Counted from the first letter of the stretch, positions 1 through 6,272 are shown. The stretch is 22,840 nt of DNA from an uncultured Oscillospiraceae bacterium (GCA_947630345.1 CANRHF010000008.1:1-22840), one strand, 5' to 3'. Made by a program: numbers and translations. The notes: generated from the letters alone by a model not told the origin.

Positions 1-959
1 GACACGACCTGGACCTGGCTGGTGCCGTTGGGCAGGTTGATGACCATGGTCTGGGTGGCGTCGAACAGGGAGCCGTACCGCATGCCGATCACGTCGGAGG
101 AGACGATCTCATCGGTGTTGTAGCCGAAGGACTCGTTGGACTCGGCCTTCATCTGGGCGTTGATCTGCTCGACGGTGACAGTGCCTTCCACAACGGCGTT
201 CAGGATGGTGGTGGAGCCGGTGGGGGTGGGTACCCGCTGGGCGGCGCCGATGAGCTTGCCCTTCAGCTCGGGGATCACCAGGCCGATGGCCTTGGCGGCG
301 CCGGTGGAGTTGGGCACGATGTTCACGGCGCAGGCGCGGCTGCGGCGCAGGTCGCCCTTGCGCTGGGGTCCGTCCAGCGGCATCTGGTCGCCAGTGTAGG
401 CGTGGATGGTGCACATAATGCCGGACTGGATGGGGGCCAGGTCGTTCAGAGCCTTGGCCATGGGGGCCAGGCAGTTGGTGGTGCAGGAAGCGGCGGAGAT
501 CACGGTGTCCTCGGGCTTCAGGCTGGTGTGGTTGACGTTGTAGACGATGGTGGGCAGGTCGTTGCCGGCAGGAGCGGAGATGACGACCTTCTTGGCGCCG
601 GCATCAATGTGAGCCTGCGCCTTGGCCTTGGAGGTGTAGAAGCCGGTGCACTCCAGCACCACGTCCACACCCAGCTTGCCCCAGGGCAGCTCGGCGGCGT
701 TGGGCATCTTGTAGATGACGATCTTGGTGCCGTCGACAACGATATAGTTGTCCTCGCCCTCGCCCTCATGATAATCAACGGTATGGCCCTGAGCGACGTA
801 GTTGCCCTGGGTGGAATCGTACTTCAGCAGATGGGCCAGCATCTTGGCGGAGGTCAGATCATTGATGGCCACCACCTCATAGCCCTCGGCGCCGAACATC
901 TGGCGGAAGGCCAGACGGCCGATCCGGCCGAAACCGTTGATTGCGACTTTTACAGACAT
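1..959 (-). CDS. gap: Glyceraldehyde-3-phosphate dehydrogenase, type I (partial, C-terminus outside window)
   Basis: Glycolytic enzyme that oxidises glyceraldehyde 3-phosphate to 1,3-bisphosphoglycerate with NAD in the cytoplasm. The reading frame is open from the ATG at 957-959 to the left window edge (319 codons), so roughly the last 15-20 residues are missing. The N-terminus carries the Rossmann motif NGFGRIGR (residues 8-15). AIND at 31-34 places an Asp where NAD-preferring forms have one. The catalytic Cys159 is in the signature SAASCTTNC, and the partner His186 is in CTIHAYTG. A GGAGG ribosome site lies about 10 bases upstream of the start. The gene has its own promoter at 1051-1079. 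The upstream neighbour on the same strand is an alanyl-tRNA editing protein with no functional link. The identification is very secure. Confidence 0.97.
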   Translation of the reverse strand, partial: MSVKVAINGFGRIGRLAFRQMFGAEGYEVVAINDLTSAKMLAHLLKYDSTQGNYVAQGHTVDYHEGEGEDNYIVVDGTKIVIYKMPNAAELPWGKLGVDVVLECTGFYTSKAKAQAHIDAGAKKVVISAPAGNDLPTIVYNVNHTSLKPEDTVISAASCTTNCLAPMAKALNDLAPIQSGIMCTIHAYTGDQMPLDGPQRKGDLRRSRACAVNIVPNSTGAAKAIGLVIPELKGKLIGAAQRVPTPTGSTTILNAVVEGTVTVEQINAQMKAESNESFGYNTDEIVSSDVIGMRYGSLFDATQTMVINLPNGTSQVQVV

Positions 960-1050
960 AACTTTTTTCCTCCATTTCAAAACTGACTGCACGCGGCAGC
1001 GGGATACGAATTTGATCCGCAATCGATATTTTCACACGGATTCAAGATAC

Positions 1051-1079
1051 ATTATACACCAGGGGATTCCCCTTGTAAA
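1051..1079 (-). promoter_or_regulatory. Sigma-A promoter of gap with an inverted repeat in the spacer
   Basis: On the minus strand, TTTACA (plus 1074-1079) and TATAAT (plus 1051-1056) are separated by exactly 17 bp. The spacer holds a near-perfect dyad, AGGGGA-T-TCCCCT on the plus strand (about 1060-1072), with six-base arms and a one-base centre. A dyad between the -35 and -10 boxes is a usual place for a repressor operator, but no regulator can be named from the sequence. The leader to the gap start is about 85 nt. The rest of the 960-1109 gap shows nothing else convincing. Confidence 0.8.
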
Positions 1080-1109
1080 GTATTCTCTTGGAAAAAAAGG
1101 GAGATTCTT

Positions 1110-2264
1110 TCAATTCTTTTCCATTTCGGCAAAAAAGGTCCGGATCTCCCCCTCGGTCTTCGGCACATTGCCCTGGAAAAATCCGGCCTTGCCGCCGCCC
1201 CGGGCCCCCAGGGCCCGGCTCATAGCCCCGCCCAGGGCCCGGACCCGGTCCGGCTCCCCGGCCAGGCAAAAGCTGTGCCCACCGGATGCGGGAGAGAACG
1301 CCGCCGCCAGGGGGCAGCGCTCCAGCAGCGTCTCCGCCAGGGCCCGCACCGACCCGGGGGCCAGCCCGGGCTCGAACACCAACGCCGGGTCCTCCCCGGC
1401 TCGCTCCGCCGCCATCGCCCGGAACACCCGCTTTTCCAGCCCCACCGCCCGAAATTTCTCAGCGGCGAGCTGCTCCTTCATCGCCTGCACCGCCCCGGCG
1501 GTCTCCAGGGGCTTGGCGGAAAGGGCCTGGGAGATCTGGCGGTTCTGGCCGTAGATCCGCTGGGTATATTCCCAGGCACGGCCGCCGCAGACCATTTCCA
1601 GCCGGACGCCCTGGTGGAATTTGACCATGGACAATAGCTTGATCATCCCCACCTCCCCGGTCCGGGCGGTATGCACCCCGCAGCAGGCGCACCGGTCCAC
1701 CCCGGGGATCTCCACGATCCGCACCGGCCAGTCCAGGCGCTTTTTGGAGCGGTAGGCAAGCCCCTCCAGCTCCTCCGGGGACGGGTAGTACCCCCTGACG
1801 GGAAGATTCGCCCACACCGCCTGATTGGCCCGCTTTTCCAGCTCCTCCAGCTCTTTCTGCGGAATGAGGCCGTCAAAATCCACGGTCATGACCTCTTTTC
1901 CAATGTGAAAGCCCACATTAGAATACCCATATTTTTGGTGGATCATGCCGGACAGGATGTGTTCCCCGGTGTGCTGCTGCATCAAATCGAACCGCCGCAC
2001 CCAGTCGATGGCCCCGGAGACCTCCGCGCCCACCTCCAAGGGGGCGTCGCAGAGGTGGATCACGTCCTCCCCCCGCTCCCGGACGGATAGGACCTTCGCC
2101 CCGCCCAGGGTTCCCAGATCGCAGGCCTGCCCGCCTCCCTCGGGATAGAAGCAGGTGGCGGTAAGCGCCACCTCCCAGCCGCCTCCGGCGGCCTGGCAGG
2201 AAACCACCTGGGAGGTAAAGGCGGTCTGATGGCAGTCGATATAATATTGCTTTTCGGTTGACAT
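1110..2264 (-). CDS. Alanyl-tRNA editing protein, AlaX-like with DHHA1 domain
   Basis: A 384-residue free-standing relative of the editing half of alanyl-tRNA synthetase. The family hydrolyses mischarged Ser- or Gly-tRNA(Ala) in the cytoplasm. The N-terminal part has an AlaRS second-domain-like barrel (PEGGGQACDLG near 41-51). The zinc-binding editing core follows, with HTGEH (His98, His102) and CCGVH (Cys194, His198), the usual HxxxH plus CxxxH ligand set. The C-terminal DHHA1 domain ends in a glycine-rich GARGGGKAGFFQG segment. An ATG at 2286 would give a longer form, but AAGGAG nine bases before the ATG at 2264 supports the shorter start. A promoter (TTGCAA, 17 bp, TATAAT) lies at 2287-2315. 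The length fits the long AlaX forms of Clostridia. The exact substrate is inferred. Confidence 0.93.
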   Translation of the reverse strand: MSTEKQYYIDCHQTAFTSQVVSCQAAGGGWEVALTATCFYPEGGGQACDLGTLGGAKVLSVRERGEDVIHLCDAPLEVGAEVSGAIDWVRRFDLMQQHTGEHILSGMIHQKYGYSNVGFHIGKEVMTVDFDGLIPQKELEELEKRANQAVWANLPVRGYYPSPEELEGLAYRSKKRLDWPVRIVEIPGVDRCACCGVHTARTGEVGMIKLLSMVKFHQGVRLEMVCGGRAWEYTQRIYGQNRQISQALSAKPLETAGAVQAMKEQLAAEKFRAVGLEKRVFRAMAAERAGEDPALVFEPGLAPGSVRALAETLLERCPLAAAFSPASGGHSFCLAGEPDRVRALGGAMSRALGARGGGKAGFFQGNVPKTEGEIRTFFAEMEKN

Positions 2265-2286
2265 GGCTGATCGCTCCTTTGCGCCC

Positions 2287-2315
2287 ATTATAGCGCCTCC
2301 GTCGGCCGATTGCAA
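2287..2315 (-). promoter_or_regulatory. Sigma-A promoter of the AlaX-like gene
   Basis: On the minus strand, TTGCAA (plus 2310-2315) and a perfect TATAAT (plus 2287-2292) are separated by 17 bp. The predicted transcript starts only about 15 nt before the ATG at 2264, and the AAGGAG site falls inside this short leader. Confidence 0.7.
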
Positions 2316-2332
2316 GGGGCGGCCGCCCAGGA

Positions 2333-2361
2333 TTGACAAAAGGCCCGAAAGAACCTATAAT
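2333..2361 (+). promoter_or_regulatory. Perfect-consensus sigma-A promoter without an adjacent gene
   Basis: TTGACA (2333-2338), a 17-bp spacer and TATAAT (2356-2361) match the sigma-A consensus at all twelve positions. It fires rightwards, divergent from the AlaX-like gene and antisense to the HPr-like gene (2423-2659). The next plus-strand gene is mtaB at 2773, which has no convincing promoter of its own. The transcript could therefore be a roughly 400-nt mtaB leader that is antisense to the HPr-like gene, or a separate antisense RNA. Confidence 0.8.
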
Positions 2362-2377
2362 ACCCTTGCCGGCTTAG

Positions 2378-2408
2378 AAAAAAACCGCCCCAGGTATTCC
2401 CAGGACGG
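2378..2408 (-). terminator. Rho-independent terminator of the HPr-like gene
   Basis: On the minus strand, a stem of about 10 bp with three G-U pairs closes an AATA loop (arms CCGTCCTGGG and CCTGGGGCGG). A run of seven T follows. It begins about 15 bases after the stop codon of the HPr-like gene. On the plus strand the same stem is preceded, not followed, by the A/T run, so it should not stop the rightward transcript from 2333-2361. Confidence 0.8.
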
Positions 2409-2422
2409 TGCTACGAAGAGCC

Positions 2423-2659
2423 TTATTTAATCAAAAACGGGCCGGCGGCTTCCACGAAGCGGTCGAAAGCCTGTTCGTCACAGTCGGCGGTGACGGTGAG
2501 GGGGGCAGTGCAGTCCAGGCAGAACATTCCCATGAAGCTCTTGCCGTTAATCTGCTGATTCCCCGCCCCTACCAAAACCGGAAAGGGCTGGACAGTCGCT
2601 AAAGAAACAAAATTCTGCACGTCCTGAACGGAGCGGAGCATGATGGTGAATTCCCGCAT
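2423..2659 (-). CDS. HPr-like small protein lacking the phosphorylatable histidine
   Basis: A 78-residue protein with the shape of the PTS phosphocarrier HPr. The middle of the protein (INGKSFMGMFCLD, near 37-49) matches the conserved HPr stretch around the regulatory Ser46 (normally NAKSIMGVMSL), and the C-terminal strand-helix part (TVTADCDEQAFDRF) fits too. The site of the active His15, normally GlyxHisAlaArgPro, reads SVQDVQNF with no histidine, so classical phosphotransfer is unlikely. Start ATG at 2659 with AGGAGG seven bases upstream; own promoter at 2689-2716 and terminator at 2378-2408, so it is a single-gene unit. The function is unknown. It may be a Crh-like or other regulatory HPr relative, which is inference. 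Confidence 0.75.
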   Translation of the reverse strand: MREFTIMLRSVQDVQNFVSLATVQPFPVLVGAGNQQINGKSFMGMFCLDCTAPLTVTADCDEQAFDRFVEAAGPFLIK

Positions 2660-2688
2660 CGCCTCGCCTCCTTCCGGGAACGAGGACT

Positions 2689-2716
2689 ATTATAGCACGG
2701 TTTTTTGAATTTTCAA
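2689..2716 (-). promoter_or_regulatory. Sigma-A promoter of the HPr-like gene
   Basis: On the minus strand, TTGAAA (plus 2711-2716) and a perfect TATAAT (plus 2689-2694) are separated by 16 bp. The leader before the ATG at 2659 is short (about 20-25 nt) and contains the AGGAGG ribosome site. Confidence 0.7.
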
Positions 2717-2772
2717 TAGACGCTTTGGACGAAACTAACAAATTTATTCATCTGAAATTGGTGGAATTAACA

Positions 2773-4065
2773 ATGAAGTTTGCCTTTTACACCTTCGGCT
2801 GCAAGGTCAATCAGTACGAGACCCAGGCCATGGAACAGCTGCTCGCCCAGAAAGGACACACCCTGGGCGCCTTTGACGGCGACTGCGATTGCTATGTGAT
2901 CAACACCTGCTCCGTCACCGCCATGGCCGACCGGAAGAACCGCTCCCTGATCCGCCGGGTCCGTAGGGCCCATCCCGGCGCCCTGGTGGCGGTGTGCGGG
3001 TGCTACTCCCAGCGGGACCCGGAGGCAGTCCGGGACCTGGGGGTGGACCTGGTGGGGGGCAGCGGGGACCGGGCGGCCTTTGTGGAGGAGCTGGTCCAGG
3101 CCGCCGGGGACCGGAAAATCCTGGTGGACAACGCCCTGGCCCGCCGGGATTTTGAACCCCTTCCCGCTGGGGGCCTGGAGTCCCGCACCCGGGCCATGCT
3201 CAAGGTGCAGGACGGCTGCCGCAACTTCTGCACCTACTGTGTCATCCCCTATACCCGGGGCCCGGTCCGGTCCGCCACCCAGGCGTGGGCGGCGGCGCAG
3301 GCCCAGACCCTGGCGGCCCGGGGCTACCGGGAGATCGTCCTCACCGGCATCGAAATCGCCTCCTGGGGGGTGGACCTGCCGGGAAAGCCCGGCCTGGCGG
3401 ACCTGACCGCCGCCGTGGCCCAAGCCGCGCCGGACTGCCGGATCCGGCTGGGCTCTCTGGAGCCCCGGTGCGTCACGGAGGAATTTTGCCGGCGCCTGGC
3501 GGAGCTTCCTAATCTGTGCCCCCACTTCCATGTGTCCATGCAGTCCGGTTGCGACACCGTTCTGAAGCGCATGGGCCGGAAGTACACCGCCCAGGAATAC
3601 GCCGAATGTCTGGACCGGTTGCGGGCGCATTTCCCCGGCTGCGGGATCACCACGGACATGATCGTGGGCTTCCCCGGGGAGACGGAGGCGGAGTTTCAGG
3701 CCAGCCTGGATTTTATCCGGCGGTGCCGCTTCTCCGCCATGCACATTTTTCCCTACTCCCGCCGCCCCGGCACCCCCGCCGCCCGGATGCCCGGGCAGCT
3801 CACCGCCCAGGAAAAGGCCCACCGGGCCAAACGGGCCGGGGAAGCGGCCTCCGAAATGGCCCTGGCCTACCGGGAAAGTCTGGCAGGCAAAACCCTGGAG
3901 GTGCTTTTCGAGGAACGGTCCGGGGAATTAGAGACCGGCCACGCCGGCAATTTCGTCCGGGTCTACGCCCCCGGGGAGGGTCTGCGCAACCAGCTCCGGG
4001 CAGTGGAGATCCTCCGGCCCTGGGAAGACGGCGTCCTGGGGCGAATTGTAAACCAAATTGAATAA
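2773..4065 (+). CDS. mtaB: tRNA (N6-L-threonylcarbamoyladenosine(37)-C2)-methylthiotransferase MtaB
   Basis: A radical-SAM methylthiotransferase that turns t6A at position 37 of ANN-decoding tRNAs into ms2t6A. The 430-residue protein has the family order: an N-terminal domain binding one 4Fe-4S cluster (Cys10 in FGCKVNQYE, Cys46 in NTCSVT, Cys77 in CGCYSQ), the radical-SAM core with Cys149-x3-Cys153-x2-Cys156 (CRNFCTYC), and a C-terminal TRAM-like region (about 370-430). FGCKVNQYET and PYTRGPVRS are typical of MtaB/YqeV rather than MiaB or RimO. The start at ATG 2773 gives the usual MKFAFYTFGCK N-terminus; an in-frame TTG at 2725 is less likely. The ribosome site (GGTGGA) is weak, and no good promoter lies in the 60 bases upstream. 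Transcription may come from 2333-2361. Its last codons contain half of a BirA-like operator. Confidence 0.95.
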   Translation: MKFAFYTFGCKVNQYETQAMEQLLAQKGHTLGAFDGDCDCYVINTCSVTAMADRKNRSLIRRVRRAHPGALVAVCGCYSQRDPEAVRDLGVDLVGGSGDRAAFVEELVQAAGDRKILVDNALARRDFEPLPAGGLESRTRAMLKVQDGCRNFCTYCVIPYTRGPVRSATQAWAAAQAQTLAARGYREIVLTGIEIASWGVDLPGKPGLADLTAAVAQAAPDCRIRLGSLEPRCVTEEFCRRLAELPNLCPHFHVSMQSGCDTVLKRMGRKYTAQEYAECLDRLRAHFPGCGITTDMIVGFPGETEAEFQASLDFIRRCRFSAMHIFPYSRRPGTPAARMPGQLTAQEKAHRAKRAGEAASEMALAYRESLAGKTLEVLFEERSGELETGHAGNFVRVYAPGEGLRNQLRAVEILRPWEDGVLGRIVNQIE

Positions 4066-4078
4066 AAATAGTTGACAA
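4046..4078 (+). promoter_or_regulatory. Putative BirA (biotin repressor) operator
   Basis: Two inverted half-sites, TTGTAAACC (4046-4054) and AGTTGACAA (4070-4078), are separated by 15 bp. This matches the general BirA dyad (TTGTAAACC, 14-16 bp, GGTTTACAA) closely, with two mismatches in the right half. The left half lies inside the last codons of mtaB and the right half covers the -35 box of the bioY promoter. The adjacent biotin transporter gene makes biotin-dependent repression the natural reading. Confidence 0.8.
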
Positions 4079-4100
4079 TTCCCTCCGGCTGTGGTATGCT
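4072..4100 (+). promoter_or_regulatory. Sigma-A promoter of bioY
   Basis: TTGACA (4072-4077), a 17-bp spacer and TATGCT (4095-4100) lie immediately before bioY. The -35 hexamer is inside the right half of the BirA-like dyad, so bound repressor would block polymerase. The leader before the GTG at 4125 is about 20 nt. Confidence 0.75.
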
Positions 4101-4124
4101 ACCGGCCGAAGGGGGGAATGTGCC

Positions 4125-4667
4125 GTGAAACTCAAGGATCTGGCCCTGTGCGGGGTCTTTGCCGCCGTGCTGGCGGTGTGCGCCTGGATCAGCCTGCCGG
4201 TGCTGGACATCGCCTTTACCATGCAGACCTTTGGGGTGTTTCTGACCCTGGAGGTTTTGGGCGGTCGGCGGGGATGCCTGACGATTTTGGTCTATCTGCT
4301 TCTTGGCGCGGTGGGCGCGCCGGTTTTTTCCGGGTTTCAAGGGGGCCTGGGGGCCCTGCTGGGGGTGACGGGGGGCTACCTCTGGGGCTTTTTGGCCACC
4401 GGGTTGACGTACTGGGCCATGACGGCAGCTCTGGGCCCCCGCCTGTGGGTCCGGGTGGCGGGTCTGGCGCTGGGGTTGCTGGCCTGCTACACCTTTGGCT
4501 CCGCCTGGTTCCTGCTGCTCTACGCCGTCCGGGGGGAGGCCCTGGCGCTGGCCGCCGTGCTTAGTAAGTGCGTGATCCCCTATCTGATCCCCGACGGCTG
4601 CAAACTGGTTTTGGCCCTGATTTTGGCCAGGCGGCTTCGGCCGGCGTCGCCGAAAGTCGCCGTCTGA
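4125..4667 (+). CDS. bioY: Biotin transporter BioY (ECF S component)
   Basis: A membrane substrate-binding component for biotin uptake. It works alone or with the shared ECF energy module (EcfA/A'/T), which is not in this window. The 180-residue protein is almost entirely hydrophobic with about six membrane segments. It has BioY landmarks: an N-terminal helix followed by FTMQTFGVFL, GAPVFSGFQGG near 65-75, GGYLWGF near 84-90, and a basic C-terminus. The start is GTG at 4125, behind an AGGGGGG ribosome site about 8 bases upstream. Control is probably by BirA through the dyad at 4046-4078. pdaA follows after 49 bases with no terminator between, so both may be co-transcribed. Confidence 0.93.
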   Translation: MKLKDLALCGVFAAVLAVCAWISLPVLDIAFTMQTFGVFLTLEVLGGRRGCLTILVYLLLGAVGAPVFSGFQGGLGALLGVTGGYLWGFLATGLTYWAMTAALGPRLWVRVAGLALGLLACYTFGSAWFLLLYAVRGEALALAAVLSKCVIPYLIPDGCKLVLALILARRLRPASPKVAV

Positions 4668-4716
4668 TAGAATAGAAATCCCGTTTTCGCATAGATTGTC
4701 CTTAGGAGGGATGATC

Positions 4717-5499
4717 ATGCAAAGACGGGATATTTTATTGATTTTGGCGGCGGTTTGCGCCCTGGCGGCGCTGGTGCTGGTGCAGGTGGGCAGTCAGGCC
4801 ACGGTGGCCACCGGCTCCTGGGGCCTGAGCTTCCGCCAGGAGGGCCAGCCTCCCGTGGGGCCGGCCAACGCCGACACGCTGAAAAAATACGACGCCGTCT
4901 ACCTGGGGGACACGGAGCAAAAGGTTTTGTACCTGACCTTCGACGCAGGGTATGAAAACGGCTGCACCGCCCAGATCCTGGACGTACTCAAAGCCCACAA
5001 CGCCCCGGCGGCCTTCTTCCTGGTGGGGAATTATATCGAAAAGAACGCCGATCTGGTGCGGCGGATGGTGGCGGAGGGGCACACCGTGGGCAATCACACC
5101 ATGCACCACTACAATATGAGCAAGCTGGACTCCATGGAGACCTTTTCCAAAGAGCTGACGGATCTAGAGGCCCTGTTCCAGGAGGTGACGGGGAAGGAGA
5201 TGGCCAAATTCTATCGCCCGCCCCAGGGGATCTACAGCCAGAAGAATCTGGAGATGGCACAGGAGCTGGGGTACAAGACGGTTTTTTGGAGCCTGGCCTA
5301 TGTGGACTGGAAGCAGGACGACCAGCCCACCCGGGAGGCGGCCCTGGCCAAGCTGCTGCCCCGGGTCCACAACGGGGCGGTGATCCTGCTCCACTCCACG
5401 TCCAAAACCAACGCGGAGATTTTGGATGAGCTGCTGACCAAATACGAGCAGATGGGCTACCGCTTCGGGAGCATCCAGAGGCTGTTCCAAGAAGGATAA
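4717..5499 (+). CDS. pdaA: Polysaccharide deacetylase, PdaA-like (delta-lactam-type de-N-acetylase)
   Basis: A carbohydrate esterase family 4 enzyme. PdaA-type members deacetylate muramic acid in peptidoglycan during cortex muramic-lactam formation in spores. The 260-residue protein starts with a membrane/signal segment (about 7-24). The NodB fold follows: motif 1 TFDAGYENG (74-82) with Asp76; motif 2 HTVGNHTMHH with metal ligands His127 and His131; motif 3 FYRPPQGIYS; then WSLAYVDW and VHNGAVILLHSTSKTNAEI. ENG after motif 1 and the late SxxNAEI segment are PdaA-like. The second motif-1 Asp of generic deacetylases is Ala here (PdaA usually has Asn). Of the ATGs at 4711 and 4717, the latter sits seven bases after AGGAGG and is preferred. 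The sporulation role is inferred from the family. Confidence 0.88.
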   Translation: MQRRDILLILAAVCALAALVLVQVGSQATVATGSWGLSFRQEGQPPVGPANADTLKKYDAVYLGDTEQKVLYLTFDAGYENGCTAQILDVLKAHNAPAAFFLVGNYIEKNADLVRRMVAEGHTVGNHTMHHYNMSKLDSMETFSKELTDLEALFQEVTGKEMAKFYRPPQGIYSQKNLEMAQELGYKTVFWSLAYVDWKQDDQPTREAALAKLLPRVHNGAVILLHSTSKTNAEILDELLTKYEQMGYRFGSIQRLFQEG

Positions 5500-5506
5500 C
5501 AGGAGA

Positions 5507-5725
5507 TTCTTCCTTTTAATTTCTAATGCGTACCACGCTGTGGTTGCTCCCCCGACCCCTGCCGGGGGCCTTACTTTCTTGTTTCGGCAAGAAAGTAAGC
5601 AAAGAAGCCGACCAAAGGGGCGCTTCGAGCAAAGGCGCCCCCTTTGGAATCCCCCGCCGCTCCCCAGTAATGCCAAGCTATGGAGAATATTTGTGGGCTT
5701 ACGGCTTTCTAACGTAGATATGCAA
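5507..5725 (+). repeat. Dispersed hairpin repeat, copy A
   Basis: This copy begins right after the pdaA stop codon. Parts in order: a C-rich/G-rich stem (CCCCCG paired with CGGGGG, about 5550-5567); the main hairpin, left arm 5570-5581, loop TTTCGG, right arm 5588-5599, 12 perfect pairs; a third stem of CCAAAGGGGCGC pairing with a CGCCCC-CTTTGG arm with one bulged C, around the shared apex GCGCTTCGAGCAAAGGCG; then CCCCCGCCGCTCCCC and the shared tail TTGTGGGCTTACG (5691-5703). The same order occurs at 15150-15375 and, inverted, at 5970-6212. Short open frames across it (SKRP...LLCLLSC type) are artefacts of the repeat. Confidence 0.85.
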
Positions 5726-5969
5726 GATTTTAGGTGCAGCGTGAAAAATGGTGCGCTGCGTTGACAGTTGCACTGCCAGTAAATGGCGGTTGCACCAAAA
5801 TAGAAGTAGAAGACTTGCTAACACTCCACTGCACCAATTTAGAAACTCCACTAGTAGAACCTATCAATCAGCGCTTGGCAGAATTTGGAACGCTGCACAA
5901 AAGGTTTCGCAAATTCACGGTAGACGGGCCGTAGGCCGCCACCGAATTCCCCCCCAGCGCCTCCGGCGA
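5726..5969. other. Spacer between two inverted repeat copies; no gene seen
   Basis: Visibly lower in GC than the flanking genes. An open frame of 66 codons (5734-5934) has no ribosome site and no recognisable motif, so it is not called. Small dyads are present, for example GCAGCG/CGCTGC near 5736-5760 and CTGCCA/TGGCGG near 5773-5790. The stretch is enclosed by copies A and B of the repeat in opposite orientations. Nothing else is supported. Confidence 0.5.
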
Positions 5970-6212
5970 GGCGGCGGGAGGTCCTTAAGGGGTGGTGCTC
6001 CGCGCAGCGAATCTAAAATATTTATGATTGCCGGTGGCAATCATACCTTAACAAACGCCTTTGCTCGAAGCGCCCCCTAAGCCGACTTCTTTGCCCACTT
6101 TCTTGCTCGGCGGCAAGAAAGTGGGTCCCCCGGAAGGGGCCGGGGGAGCAGTGCCGGTGCGGAACGCACCAAAATAAAAAGGCAGGCAGGAGGATTTTCC
6201 TCTTTGCCCTCT
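5970..6212 (-). repeat. Dispersed hairpin repeat, copy B (inverted, interrupted)
   Basis: Read on the minus strand it has the same order as copies A and C: the TCCCCCGG/CCGGGGGA stem, then the main hairpin with 13 perfect pairs (plus-strand arms 6094-6106 and 6113-6125, six-base loop), then the shared apex GCGCTTCGAGCAAAGGCG. The right arm of the third stem is interrupted by about 63 bp (5993-6055) absent from copy C. After that the repeat resumes with CCCCTTAAGG and a variant of the CCGCCGC segment. The element lies upstream of the hrcA promoters, with its 5' end facing them. Confidence 0.85.
6023..6045. repeat. Perfect palindrome inside the insertion of repeat copy B
   Basis: TATGATTGCC and GGCAATCATA are exact inverted arms of 10 bp around a three-base loop (GGT on the plus strand). 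It lies within the 63-bp segment that distinguishes copy B from copies A and C. No T run follows, so it is not an obvious terminator. Confidence 0.85.
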
Positions 6213-6232
6213 GTACATAAAAAGTTTATAAT
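6204..6232 (+). promoter_or_regulatory. Upstream (distal) promoter of the hrcA operon
   Basis: TTGCCC (6204-6209), a 17-bp spacer and a perfect TATAAT (6227-6232). It sits directly before the CIRCE-overlapping promoter, giving tandem promoters. Its -35 box is weaker than consensus, so the call is moderate. Confidence 0.5.
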
Positions 6233-6239
6233 CCACCCC

Positions 6240-6268
6240 TTGACAAGAGGGAAAAACGGTTGTATAGT
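6240..6268 (+). promoter_or_regulatory. Main sigma-A promoter of the hrcA heat-shock operon
   Basis: TTGACA (6240-6245), a 17-bp spacer and TATAGT (6263-6268). The predicted start of transcription (about 6274-6276) falls at the left edge of the CIRCE element, the normal arrangement for HrcA repression. Confidence 0.85.
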
Positions 6269-6272
6269 ATGT

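Noticed and set aside
1092..1150. Possible terminator of the AlaX-like gene: GGGAGAT/ATCTCCC arms followed on the minus strand by seven T
   Set aside because: The arms are only 7 bp and the loop would be 38 nt and partly coding, so it is too weak to call.
4668..4716. Forespore sigma factor promoter before pdaA (GAATA and CATAGATT)
   Set aside because: The spacing between the two elements is about 15 bp, too short, and the -10 match is incomplete.
5734..5934. 66-codon open frame between repeat copies A and B
   Set aside because: No ribosome site, no recognisable motif and unusual composition; likely a chance frame in a non-coding spacer.
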